Positions 34,374-46,270 of a stretch of DNA of 64,000 nucleotides are shown one piece after another. A program made the translations under genes and the position numbers. This stretch comes from Plantago major (Eukaryota; Streptophyta; Magnoliopsida; Lamiales; Plantaginaceae): contig CM048842.1 in assembly GCA_026545765.1 (NCBI GenBank), forward strand, positions 71,847,871-71,911,870, given 5' to 3'. Position 1 is the stretch's first letter. Every line of letters starts with the position of its first letter. Below the pieces are notes generated by a model. The model was not told the origin of the DNA. It worked only from the letters and a program-made list of their open reading frames with translations, and ran no database searches.

Positions 34374-34749
34374 GTATTGTGGAGTGTTTTGTATTCTATC
34401 AATTAAGTAATACACTAATACTGTTGTGCCAAGTATTTTATCCGTGAGAATGAAGAAAAATCGGTTTTCATCATCTGCAGTTCTATAAGCTCAACTATTA
34501 ATTTGCCAACATGCTTATCAATCATGATCACCTTAATACTTAAAAGTTAAAACCATAAGCATCTTCATAACCAAAACCATATTACAGCATAATAGATTGT
34601 TGTTTCTATACATATAGGATGATATATCATAGGCATCACAAACCAGAAACATAACAAGCAACTCACTAGTAGCAGTATAGTACAAGATCAGAATTCAGAA
34701 GCTGAGCATAAACGTACCGAATTCAGTGAATCGTCGTTTTGCTCAATTT

Positions 34750-35241
34750 TCAAGGACGAAAGTGCTTTTTGATCCTCTTCAACAAATTGAGCTTCTCATC
34801 CCTACCAAATCGATCATAATCATGCCTCCTGAACACGAATCGCTTAATCTGATCACTCTGAGCCTCATTGCCACTATCCTCGCCGTGGTGGTGGTGAAGC
34901 CTCACCCAGCGACGCTTTCCGCCATGGACAACATCCGACATCTCGAGATCAGTGGTTTTATAGGGGGAAACTAACATATCGTTGCCGTATGAGATTTGAA
35001 CATGTTCCTTTGAGAGAAGCTGTGGTTCGAATCGGCGGAACCTGGATCTGTCCTTGAAGCGGCGATTGATCGGGATGAAAGAGACGGTCAAGTCGGTTCC
35101 AGGGTTGACTGGGTGGTTGGGGAGGTGAAACGTAGTGGTGGTGACTTTAGAGTCGTCGTCTTCCGGATGATTGCGAGCTGAAGAGAAGGTGAATAAGTAG
35201 CTGAAGAAGAGAACTGCGGCTATGGCGGCGAATTTCGCCAT
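34750..35241 (-). CDS. Small secreted protein of unknown function
   Basis: A single exon of 163 residues. The start at 35241 (MAKFAAIAAVLFFSYLFTFSSA) gives a clear signal peptide. An in-frame ATG at 35385 would add 48 residues ahead of it and is less likely. The mature part has an acidic start (EDDD), a Thr run and FHLP, a middle with SFIPINRRF, a four-His cluster after WVRL, and a strongly basic C-terminus (NLLKRIKKHF). The family is not recognised. It is convergent with the polygalacturonase, with a 376-bp gap. It could be an apoplastic or cell-wall protein. Confidence 0.75.
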   Translation of the reverse strand: MAKFAAIAAVLFFSYLFTFSSARNHPEDDDSKVTTTTFHLPNHPVNPGTDLTVSFIPINRRFKDRSRFRRFEPQLLSKEHVQISYGNDMLVSPYKTTDLEMSDVVHGGKRRWVRLHHHHGEDSGNEAQSDQIKRFVFRRHDYDRFGRDEKLNLLKRIKKHFRP

Positions 35242-35385
35242 GGATGGATTTTCTGCGATTGATTCTGTGTGTGCAGGTTGAACAGTGGAAATGTGGAAAT
35301 GTGCAGTTTGAGTCAACCGATCATATGGCCCAGTGTGTTGATGAATTGACTTAAACACCCTCAAATTTTGTGCGACTTTCTCCAT

Positions 35386-35922
35386 TGTATTTAGACTTTA
35401 GGTGGTGGGCCGAGAAGTGGTGTCGGACAACAAAAATGGTAATCTAAACGGCCGTCGCATTTAATAGTGGCGGTCATGAATACGAGTTAATTAATTAACG
35501 GAAAAAAATTATCCAACAGGTCGTGCGATGATCGTGAATAGTGGTTTTTAATTTTTTTTTCTTTTTTTTTTAATTTTTTTTAACTTGCTTAACATATTAT
35601 AAGAGTGTTTAGAAGTTGAAATTACTCAAATTGAATTCTTAAAACTCGTTTTATAATTTATTAAGATTGAAAAATATAGTCGTTCTTAAAACTCGTTTAT
35701 TGAAATCATACAGATACAGCCGTATGATTTATAGATCTCGAAAAATATAGTCGTTGGGTATTTTTTATTTAATATTACTTTATAAATTAATGTTAAAATT
35801 TTTTTAAAAAAAGGCGGTGGGCCCTACGGGCTTCAAATAAATGGGTGTCCTGAATCGACCTTGTTAAGGCTCAGGTCTACATAGACTACTACGTGCAGTA
35901 AATGGTTAACACCACTCCCATT
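35386..35922. other. AT-rich spacer without recognisable genes
   Basis: Contains T-rich tracts and, at its end, a hairpin of 9-bp arms (CCACTCCCA / TGGGAGTGG, about 35912-35930) at the start of the 159-bp array. Confidence 0.5.
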
Positions 35923-36399
35923 GGGAGTGGTCTAAATAGACTAAGTTTTGTGGGAGGAAGAGTGTTTAAAATTTTGTGTTGGCTAAACTGTAAGCATACG
36001 TGCAATTTGAAATCTTATATTTTTCTGTTTATGTAAAATATTATTATTTCCACAGAAAACTAATTGATCATGATTTGATATGGGAGTGGTCTAAATAGAC
36101 TAAGTTTTGTGGGAGGAAGAGTGTTTAAAATTTTGTGTTGGCTAAACTGTAAGCATACGTGCAATTTGAAATCTTATATTTTTCTGTTTATGTAAAATAT
36201 TATTATTTCCACAGAAAACTAATTGATCATGACTTGATATGGGAGTGGTCTAGATAGACTAAGTTTTGTGGGAGGAAGAGTGTTTAAAATTTTGTGTTGG
36301 CTAAACTGTAAGCATACGTGCAATGTAAAATCTTATATTTTTCTGTTTATGTAAATTATTATTATTTCCACAGAAAACTAATTGATCATGACTTGATTT
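35923..36399. repeat. Tandem array, three 159-bp units
   Basis: Units start at 35923, 36082 and 36241 ('gggagtggtcta...') and are almost identical, with a few substitutions in the third. No coding. The regular spacing and low divergence suggest recent amplification. Confidence 0.95.
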
Positions 36400-36493
36400 A
36401 CTGGTTCAATGTGGCCACCCAAAATGACCCTGACACTAAATCTCGTTAGTATGATGACATCGATAATGTTTGTTTTGTGCAGAAGCGGAACCC

Positions 36494-37079
36494 TGTAGGA
36501 ATTTTAGCAAGAAACCAAAGGACGGTTCATGACCTTGCACCTCAACCAAAGGGGCCCCACACGTCGGAAACGGAGATTTCTCGAACGTGTATTAATCTAC
36601 TATAGTAGTAGAAGACACTAGAACAAGAATTACTAAAATTCATTTTGAGGTGAAAGAGTAATTAAAGCTCAAAGTGTGTTGGTTGAAGCATAGTTAGAAG
36701 TCTAAAGGTTGGTAGTGGGAGGGACATCCCACATGGCTAAAATATGGGAAGGAGTAACTTATTATAAGTGCATAGGTTTGCATTAAGGGTTGGACCCTTA
36801 GGGGTACCCATGCTTTTGGAAGGGGGGAGGAGCTAGATGGCTCCTCATTGATCATACGCACCCGCCAGGAGCCGGGCCTGGGCCCGGGGTTCGCGGGTCT
36901 TGGGTCTCAGGTTCGGGGTTCGCGGGTCGTGGGCCTGGGCTTGGTGCTTGTGGTGGAGGATATAATCTTTTTGGACCAAAAACTAATTATAAATTTGGTT
37001 CGAAACGTTTCAGCGAAAAGGTTTCTCTGGAAAAACCTTTCAAATGACAGACTCTGTTTCAATGACAGATAAGTCCGCT
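36494..37079 (+). repeat. 5' LTR (part alignable to the 3' LTR)
   Basis: The alignable part ends near 37079. The LTR probably runs on to about 37.3-37.4 kb, since a TATA-like 'ctatttatag' lies at about 37157. A 36-bp tandem duplication ('gacgaaagattgtgtatg') lies at 37098-37165. The exact 3' end and primer site were not found. Confidence 0.75.
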
Positions 37080-37475
37080 AAATCGTGACTAAAGACGAAA
37101 GATTGTGTATGTTCGCTCGCACCACCTCGACGAAAGATTGTGTATGCTCGCTAGCACCACCTGGCTGCTATTTATAGTCCCTTCCTGTTGCAGAATCGAA
37201 TCACTCATTCTTCTGCTCTCCTTCTTCTCTCTTCTAAAGCTTGTTTCCCATATTGCTGTAGTCCATTCGAGCGTCGTATTTTAAGTGTTTGTATACGATC
37301 TTAACTGCAGTTTTATCTTGGGAGACTATTCGCTAAATTTCTGTAAACACCAAGTGCAGAGCGAATAAAGTCTTAAGGAAAGAGTGCCATCACTCGACTC
37401 TGTCGACTTATTTTGTTCTGTTTTTCCCGCATAGCCATACACTTAACCCTACAACTTAAGACTTTATCCTTTACA

Positions 37476-38396
37476 ATGGCTGCTACTGGAAACGATGTTC
37501 TTGATGTTCCTGCTGCTCTTGTTCGTACCAATGCCGCTCACAACCACCATGGAGAGAAACCGGAGAAGTTCCTGGGTTCCAACTTCAAACAGTGGAAAGC
37601 AAAATCTTTTCTACGGCGACCTTAGAATTGGCGAACTACCTCAATCTTGATACACCTTCCGCTCCGGTCATGCAAGATACCGACCCAAATGCCATGTCTG
37701 AAGTCGCCAGCCGCCAGATGACAACCGGAGGAGGCAACTTGCTTATGACGCATGGGTTCACAGCGACTTCCTATGTAAGAACTACATTCTCAATTGCCTT
37801 TCTGATGCTCTTTATACCGCATTCTGCTCTGTCAGTACCGCAAGGGACTTGTGGGAAAAATCGATGGAAATGCCTGAGATCTTGGTACTAAGAAGTTCGT
37901 TGTGGGGAAGTTTCTGAACTTCAAAATGGCTGACTCAATATCTGTAATGAGTCAAGTTCTGGAATTTCAATCCATTCTTCACGAATTGGAACAGGAAGGC
38001 ATGAAACCAAATGAGCCATTCTTGGTCGCTTCCCTGATTGAGAAACTACCGCCATCATGGAACGAATTCATGAGTTATCTCAAGTTGAAAACCAAGGAGA
38101 TGGGGCTTGAAGAGTTGATTGTCAAACTTCAAATTCAGGAAGACAACCGCAGGGCTTTGGTTAAGGGTAAGCAACCTATGGATGCCAAAGCACACTTGTC
38201 GACTCCAAGGCTAGCAACAAGAAGCGCAAAAGGCATGATGGAGACGTCAAGTCTCAAGGCAAGCCCAGAAAGTCGAAAAAGATCAAGGGAAACTATTTCC
38301 ATTGTGGAAAACCTGGGCATATGAAGGCTGGCTGCTTCTCCTTCAACAAAACAAACGCAAACACCAATGTTGTGGAGGAGAAGACTACTGCATAAA
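37476..38396 (+). pseudogene. Copia gag (broken)
   Basis: ATG at 37476 opens a frame with the Gag start pattern (HGEKPEKFLGSNFKQWK). It shifts frame near 37610 and again near 37890, after which 37902-38324 carries the rest (SLIEKLPPSWNEF). The nucleocapsid knuckle at about 38291-38335 reads YFHCGKPGHMKAGC. The first Cys is replaced by Tyr, so zinc binding is probably lost. Confidence 0.85.
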
Positions 38397-38404
38397 TTGA
38401 CGAT

Positions 38405-41400
38405 TTGGTCGGGTCATTCTCCGCAATTGTCTTGCAAGCGAACCTAGTTGACAATCCAAAACAGTGGTGGGTCGATACTGGTGCTACTCGCCATATATGC
38501 TCAGACCGGGGCTCGTTCTCGACATACTCCCCAATAAGTGGCAAGAAGCTGTTCATGGTAAATGACGCCACTTCTGACGTGAAAGGAGTCGAGAAGGTGG
38601 TTCTGAAGTTAACATCCGGAAAGGAACTGGTGCTGAACGAAGTTATGCATGTGCCTGACATCCGCAAGAATTTGGTGTCTAGTCCACAGCTGGTGAAGAA
38701 AGGGTTCAAGATAACTTTCGTTGCTAATGGATTTGTAGTTACTAAGAATGGTGTGCTTGTAGGAAGGGGCTACATGTGTGATGGCCTCTTCAAAATGAAT
38801 GTAATGACTGTACTTCGCTCCTTTGAGAGCAATGATGAAATAAATAAGCATTACTTACTTGTCTGAGTTTTCTAATTTATGGCACAATAGATTAGGGCAC
38901 GTCAACTACAATACAATACGAAAGTTAATAAGACTTGAACATTTGTCATCCTTTGAAATCGTCCCTCAAAATAAATGTGAGGTTTGTGTGGAGGCAAAAT
39001 TAACTAAGGCACCATTCCATTCGGTTAACAGAACCACAGTTCCTCTAGAATTAATTCATACAGATTTGTGTGACTTAAAATTCGTGCAAACTAGAGGAGG
39101 TAAAAAGTACTTTGCTACTTTTATTGATGATTGCACTAGGTACTGTTATGTTTACTTGCTAAGAAGTAAGGATGAAGCCTTAGATGCACTTAAACATTAC
39201 AAAATAGAAGTTGAGAATCAATTAAGCACACGAATTAAGGCAATTCGTAGTGATAGAGGTGGTGAATATGGAGCCCCTTTTGAGGCTTATTGTGCGGAAT
39301 TTGGTATTATTCACCAAACTACAGCACCTTACTCGCCTCAATCTAACGGCATTGTTGAACGCAAAAATCGTACTCTAAAGGAGATGATGAATGCCATGCT
39401 AATTAATTCAGGGCTACCCCAGAACATGTGGGGAGAAGCTATTCTCACTGCCACAGTAATTCTCAATAGAATCCCTCGGAAGAAGAGTGATAAAACTCCA
39501 TACGAGTTATGGAAAGGACATCCTCCTTCTTACCGACACTTGAAAGTGTGGGGATGCTTGGCTAAGGTCGAAGTGCCTAAACCAAAGAAAATAAAGATTG
39601 GTCCTAAGACTGTAGATTGCATTTTCATAGGATATGCAAATAACAGTAGTGCGTATCGCTTCTTAGTACATAAGTCGATGATACCTGACATTCATGAAGG
39701 AACAGTCATTGAATCAAGAAACGCCTCCTTCTTTGAAGAAATATTTCCCAAGAAAGAAAAGAAAGAGTTAATCTCTCGCAAAAGAGATTATGAAACTGCA
39801 ATTGAATTGTATGGACAACATCCTGAAAATGTTGAAATTAGTTCAAATGAAGAAGTTCAAAAACAAATTCATGAACCGAGTAGTTCAATAGAAGAACCTG
39901 TAAGTTCAAATCAAGAGAATATTACAAGTCCTGGTGTTGAACCAAGAAGAACTAAAAGGCCAAGGAAAGAGAAAAATTTCGGGCCTGATTTTCTAACCAA
40001 CTTCTTGGTAGAAAATGATCCTAAGACAATCAAAGAAGCGTTGTCAACACCAGATGCTCCACTCTGGAAGGAAGCAATTGAAAGTGAAATGAATTCCATA
40101 TTGCACAATCACACCTGGGAAGTGGTAGATCTTCCTCCAGGAACGAAACCTTTGGGTTGTAAGTGGATACTTAAACGTAAGTATAAGGCAGATGGAACTA
40201 TAGATAAATACAAGGCACGTCTGGTAGTCAAAGGCTATAGACAAAAAGAAGGCCTTGATTACTTTGACACATATGCACCTGTGTCTCGGATAACATCCAT
40301 AAGGGTATTCATTGCTATTGTTGCACTTCGTGGCCTTGAAATACATTAAATGGATGTTAAAACTGCTTTTCTAAATGGTGATTTAGAAGAAGAAATCTAC
40401 ATGGAACAACCTGAAGGGTACGTAGTTCCAGGACAAGAGAGAAAGGTATGTCGTCTTGTCAAGTCACTATATGGACTTAAACAAGCTCCTAAACAGTGGC
40501 ATATGAAATTCGACAACACTTTACTATCAAAAGGCTTCTCCATAAATGAGGGTGACAAGTGTGTCTATGTCAAAGGGAATTATGAATCCTTTGTGATGAT
40601 ATGCTTATATGTCGATGACATGCTCATAACTGGAAGTATCATTGAATTAATCTTGGAGACCAAGAAGATGTTGAGACAACAATTCGACATGAAAGACATG
40701 GGTATAGCGGATGTGATATTTGGAATCAAGATTTCTAAAACATCTGAAGGCTTAGCACTATCCCAATCTCATTACATAGAAGATGTTCTCAAGAGATTTG
40801 GAGTATACGATGAGCCATTTGTGAAAATACCCATTAGAAAGAACCAATGTTTAGACAAAAACAATTGTGATCCTGTAAACCAAGGGCAATATGCTAGGAT
40901 AATTGACAGTTTGATGTACGTTAGTAACTGCACTCGTCCAGACATTGCATACTCAGTCAATCAGTTGGCTAGGTTTACTAGTAATCCTGGAAGTAACCAT
41001 TGGGAAGCACTACGTCACGTAATGCAGTACTTGAAGTACACAATGAGTTATGGATTACATTATGGAAGGTATCCAGCCGTATTAGAAGGGTACACCGATG
41101 CGAACTGGATATATGACAGTGGAAACAGTAAGGCCACTAGTGGGTATGTGTTCACCATAGGTGGTGGAGCTGTTTCATGGAAATCCTCTAAGCAAACATG
41201 CATAGCTCGGTCTACTATGGAATCAGAATTCATAGCTTTAGACAAATGTGGGGAAGAAGCAGAGTGGCTTCGAGAATTCTTAGAGAACATCCCAAGTTGG
41301 GAAAAACCTATGCCTCCTTTAGCCATACGTTGTGATAGCCAATCGGCTATAGGGAGAGCATTAAGTGATATGCACAATGGTAAGTCTAGACACATTCGTC

Positions 41401-41558
41401 GAAGACACAACACCATTAGAGAATTGATCTCTACCGGAGTTATCTCTATTGATTATGTAAAATCAAAGGATAACATCGCGGATCCGCTGACAAAGGCATT
41501 AGGTAGAGATCAAGTATATTCGTTGTCTAGGGGAATGGGCTTAAAACCCATATCATAA
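38405..41558 (+). pseudogene. Copia pol: protease, integrase, reverse transcriptase, RNase H
   Basis: The frame 38405-38866 has the protease site WWVDTGATRHIC. A one-base shift near 38862 leads into 38859-40349, with the GAG-pre-integrase HNRLGH, integrase motifs ([19 protein letters not shown]) and the start of reverse transcriptase. A single in-frame TAA at 40347-40349 interrupts, and the same frame continues from 40350 with [15 protein letters not shown] at 40608-40622 and RNase H to 41558. Apart from these two breaks the pol is nearly intact. Confidence 0.95.
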
Positions 41559-42182
41559 AGGAATTTCACAGTGGCAACCCAACCATACTGACTGGAGATC
41601 CCAAGAATTTGGTTCAATTTGGAAAACGAAGTTGTGAATGACCCGTAGATTACCTTGTGAAGTATTGGTACTTCGAGATGATCAAAGCACTTAGGAGTTA
41701 TTCTCCATGCGCCATTCCCGGTAGAGACATTAAGTGCTGACTGCCAAAACGGGTGGAGGTTGAGTTACTAAACTCTTAATGATCTCTGAAGAAGTTCATG
41801 GGACTTCTTTAGCTTTCGAGCAGAGCATTACGAGACAGAATGTTCTTATAACGAGATCACCTATTTAAGTGTGTGAAGTGTGGCCGCTTCAAACGAAACA
41901 CTTAAGAATCCAAGGGTGTCCAGGGCCTTTAACGGACAGACTAAGGCGGAACGAAACAATAAGGGGACTTTATTGTGTTGATATCAATGTCTTGGTTTAC
42001 ACAAAAATGCCGACCGGTTCAAGACATCGCGTTCACCGTGTGGCAAGTAAATCCGATGGTATTCTACTACGGATGATTCAAAGCCCAAAGCTATCTACCC
42101 CGATGCAATAATGTTCCCGCTGGGAAGTCAAGCTAAGAGCCATGTAGTGCTGTGAGCCTCAATTCTCTTTCATGTGGGGAAT
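41559..42182 (+). other. Copia 3' untranslated region and polypurine tract
   Basis: No coding. A short purine-rich tract, 'atgtggggaat' at 42172-42182, directly precedes the 3' LTR. Confidence 0.6.
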
Positions 42183-42774
42183 TGTAGGAATTTTAGCAAG
42201 AAACAAAAGGACGGTTCATGACCTTGTACCTCAACCAAAGGGGCCCCACACGTCGGAAACGGAGATTTCTCGAACGTGTATTAATCTACTATAGTAGTAG
42301 AAGACACTAGAACAAGAATTACTAAAATTCATTTTGAGGTGAAAGAGTAATTGAAGCTCAAAGTGTGTTGGTTGAAGTATAGTTGGAAGTCTAAAGGTTG
42401 GTAGTGGGAGGAACATCCCACATGGCTAAAATATGGGAAGGAGTAACTTATTATAAGTGCATAGGTTTGCATTAAAGGTTCGACCCTTAGGGGTACCCAT
42501 GCTTTTGGAAGGGGGGAGGAGCTAGATGGCTCCTCATTGATCATACGCACCCGCCTGGCTCCGCCAGGAGCCGGGCCCGGGGTTCGCGGGTCTCAGGTCC
42601 GGGGTTCGCGGGTCGTGGGCCTAGGCTTGGTGCTTGTGGTGGAGGATATAATCTTTTTGGACCAAAAACTAATTATAAATTTGGTTCGAAACGTTTCAGC
42701 GAAAAGGTTTCTTTGGGAAAACCTTTCGACGAACAGACACTCTGTTTCAGCGAACAGATAAGTCCGCTCGTCGT
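42183..42774 (+). repeat. 3' LTR of the first Copia, truncated by insertion
   Basis: Alignable to 36494-37079 with roughly a dozen or more differences. It carries an extra ~10-bp block near 42556. It is cut at 42774 by the second Copia. The missing remainder is not found after 49552. Confidence 0.9.
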
Positions 42775-43833
42775 TGTTAGAACTGTAGGACCGGGATTGG
42801 TACTTCTGGACAGTTTCAAACGATGTTGACTATTGATGTTGAGTCAACACCGTTTCTCAACAGTGTACAGTGTTCAACTAAACTACGGCAATAGTATATT
42901 GTGATTGATGTAACTCAGAAAGTGCAATGAATAAACCGAACCTAGATTTCTAAAGCCGATATATAAAGATACCGACGGTGCCGTAGCAAAACTTCTACTA
43001 AACTTGAAAAGTAGAATTACAAAAATAAGTTTAAATCAATCACAAACGATTGATTAAACTTAGAGAAAACTAGACCTAGAACAGATAAGAAAAATCTATT
43101 CTAGTTCAATGATACTAGAGTAATTCTCAATCTTTAGAGAACACTCACAAGTAAACACTGAGGTAAAGGTCTAGTAAAGCAAGACGCCTAAAACATATAA
43201 TCATTGTTCTTCAAAGGCAATCGGCAGGCTTGCAACGCCTCCTTCTTCCACTATATATATAATTGCGATAACTCTTGTCCAGGAAGAACAAGTCGGCAGC
43301 AGGCAGGCCCAAGTCTTAACAAACTTGGATTCTATGGTAAGGAAACTTCCTTTTATGTATTAATGGTATAAGGAGTCTTCTAGATATCAATCTCTTTTAA
43401 ATCTCACTTTCCTTATAGCATCAAATTCTTCCTTGAATCATTATGGCAGCTTCCTTCTTGCATTATGCTTCTTATTTTCCTTTTTGCTACAGTAACCGTT
43501 TTGCTACAGTGTGCTTCTTTGCGTTAATTATCAAGAAGGAAATATTCCTTGTTGTGTTTCCTTGAGAATCTTTATTTCCTTCTTTCTCTCCAAGTGTCCA
43601 TGCCTTCACCAACTCTTCCCATATTGAGTTTCCTGCGCCTAGCTCTTTCCAGATTATGTTTGGATTCTTCCTTAAGGCCCAAGCTAACTAATCTTGATCC
43701 ATTAAGCATGTTGAGGCCCAACTTGATATATCCTACAAAATATCCATAGAAAAACAACTACAATTGTCGAACCGGTTAATAAACAAAGAAAGGCCGAATT
43801 AACAAAACAAGTGTAATATAAATTGCACTTTCA
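42775..43833 (-). repeat. 3' LTR of the Sirevirus-like element
   Basis: Bounded by TGTTAGAACTG on the plus strand at 42775 and ...TTGCACTTTCA at 43833 (TGAAAGTGCAA on the minus strand). A polypurine tract abuts it. A TATA-like AT run lies at about 43250. Confidence 0.75.
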
Positions 43834-45436
43834 ATCTCCCCCTTAATTCTTGCCTTTCTTCACAAAAACCTGAAAGCAGTTAGTAGGAAAATACAAGACA
43901 ATATCAAGCAACTCCCCCTTGCTCCAAGAACTCCCCCTTAATACAAAACAACCAAGAGTATAAACATTCTCCCCCTTTTTTGTGAGGAAGGAAAGAAAAC
44001 AAAGTTCTTTTAAAAAAAACTTCACCATCTTGGTAATCTGTTAAGGACCTGCAGACAAAGTACCAATGCAGATAAACGATGTTGACTCAACATTTTAGTC
44101 AACACTGGCAAAGAAAGTAGCAAAAGCAGGACTATAGGATGGATCAGCTGAAGGGCAGTAATCAGGAATAGAGTGGATGGTCAGCTGGAGGGCAGTGATG
44201 TGAAGAGAGCGGAAGGTCAAGTACACAGCTTACAAGATAAGTCATGATGGGTGTTGTTGGGTTTGCTTCAAGGTAGATTCATGCAGATATATATCAAAGC
44301 AACAAAAAACTGTGCACAACTGGTAATTAAAGATTAAAGTTGCAAGTAAGACAGTTATCCGTCAAGTCAACGTAATCAGATAACAGAAACCCTAGGGAGG
44401 TTGACCAAAAATCTTGATCTTTAAGAAAATGACTTGAAATGCAAGTACAGGAATGCAGAAACCCAAAACCCGAAGAAAACACCTTAGACCTACTCCCCCT
44501 CAAACCCAAAAACACACAGAAATAGAGCACAAAAAAAATGGAGCACAACAAAAGAGCAAATAGTACTTCATAAATAATGTCAATTGAATGTTGACTCAAC
44601 ATTGATGACAACATCGGAAATCAGACCACTCTTAATGTAAGTCACCAGAAACCAAGTCTCAAAATGTGCGATTCGATTAACACCAATCGATGTCAGTAAA
44701 AGAAAGAGAAAGGAATACCAAAGAAACACACCCAACATTGCCTCAAAAAGTAAATTGAACAATTAGCATAAGTTTGAGTGGGGGTGACCATGAGACCGTG
44801 AACCATGTCAAATAATTGGAACACGTATGAATCCGCTCCAAAGCCGAAGCCTATGCGGAGTTAGGCAAGCACACGTCTCATGGCATAAAGATCACTCAGT
44901 TGACTATATTGGGTAATTTGGTACTCAGAAAGTGAACCAGCATCATTACGAGAATCGACACTTTTGTGCGTGTCGGTTTCCAGTACAGGTTATCAACCCT
45001 CGCGACATATGACACATTGGCCACGCCGATATCTGGATAGTATTTGAAACCTGCCCAACACGATCCTCGACGGAAACACTTCGAGCCCTTTTTTAACACA
45101 ATTCATTAGATTTATTAAGCATAAAGAGCAGGAGGCAACATCAAGTGCGAGTCAAGGTACGAGTAAAAATAGCCAAAAAGCAGCAAAAGTGGGTTTTACA
45201 TAAAGCAAACACACAGGAGACTCGACCCCTTTCAACCTTGGTTTCAAACAGCCTTTCAGACCCTAAGCATCACCAATGTAAGCCACAGAACAAGAACAGC
45301 CAAAGACATGTACAGAAGCACCGGAGCACGGAAACACACAGAAATTAAAAAAAATAAAAAGACAAAAGCATCACTCTTACTAATTTTCCAATGTTGACCG
45401 TGATGTTGAGTCAACATTGGTACTCAACAATGACAA
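43834..45436 (-). other. Sirevirus 3' untranslated region with repeated polypurine tracts
   Basis: On the minus strand AAGGGGGAG-type tracts occur at 43836-43844, 43912-43920, 43931-43939, 43969-43977 and, shorter, at 44493-44500. Only the first abuts the LTR. Open frames here are short and unrecognised, so there is no support for an env-like gene. Confidence 0.7.
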
Positions 45437-45898
45437 TCACAGAGGGCACAGATTGAGAGATCTTCGAAGACTGAAGAGTCTCTCACTATCTAACGGCTTG
45501 GTAAAAATATCTGCAAGTTGATTGGTTGTATCTATGTGTTCTATGTCAATTACTTGCTTATTGACCAAGTCCATAAGAAAATGATGCCTAATATCTATGT
45601 GCTTAGTGCGAGAGTGTTGAACATGGTACTTAGAGATATGTATGGCACTAAGGTTATCACAGAACATCAAAAGGGTAGCACTTTGTAGACCATAGTCATG
45701 CAGCATACTTTTCAACCAGACTAGTTGAGACACACAACTGCCAGCTGCTACATATTCAGATTCAGCAGTTGACAGTGACACACAATTCTGTTTCTTGCTA
45801 TACCAAGACACCAAATTTGGACCAAGATAAGAGCAACCTCCACTAGTGGATTTTCTATCATCTAGATCACCAGCCCAATCAGAATCACTAAATCCCAC
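45437..45898 (-). pseudogene. Sirevirus RNase H
   Basis: Copia-type RNase H with FSDSDWAGDLDDRKSTSGG, SLSTAESEYVAA and the C-terminal NQLADIFTKPL. It lacks an intact upstream reverse transcriptase. Confidence 0.92.
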
Positions 45899-46006
45899 CA
45901 GATTAGTGTTTGTATCACATGCAAACCATAATCCAAAATTAACAGTTCCTGATATATATCCAAGGATTCTTTTAACGACAGTTAAATGGGGGCTTTTAGG
46001 GTTGGA

Positions 46007-46270
46007 CTAATACCTGGCGCGCACACACACAGAGAGCATGATATCAGGTCTACTGGTAGATAGATACACAAGGCTTTCAATCATTGATCTGTACAATGTT
46101 GGGTCAACATCCGCGCCAACATCGATTCTGCTCAGCTTCAGAGAGGTACCCATAAGCGTACTGCATGATTTAGAGTTCTCCCGGACACGAAAGAAGCTGA
46201 GTTCACCAATCATATTCATCTCAAAGGTACCTATCATAGTTTGCACAAACTGATGTACTATGAAAAGATT
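46007..46270 (-). pseudogene. Sirevirus reverse transcriptase, C-terminal fragment
   Basis: Contains GTFEMNMIGELSFF and the later YRSMIESLVYLSTSRPDIM, which lie in the last third of Copia reverse transcriptase. The catalytic YVDD part is missing. Confidence 0.85.

Larger units (their letters stand above)
36494..42774 (+). mobile_element. Ty1/Copia retrotransposon with interrupted 3' LTR
   Basis: The LTR start 'tgtaggaattttagcaagaa' is at 36494 and again at 42183. The two align for about 580 bp. Between them lie gag, protease, integrase, reverse transcriptase and RNase H in Copia order. The 3' LTR stops at about 42768-42774, exactly where the LTR of a second, minus-strand Copia begins. The 5' LTR continues further, with its TATA at about 37157. 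So the second element inserted into this LTR. Confidence 0.93.

Noticed and set aside
36848-37072. Open frame repeated at 42537-42761
   Set aside because: Both copies are LTR sequence of the Copia element; the frame is incidental.
43834-45436. Env-like gene in the Sirevirus 3' region
   Set aside because: Only short unrelated frames are found, without signal peptide or membrane pattern.
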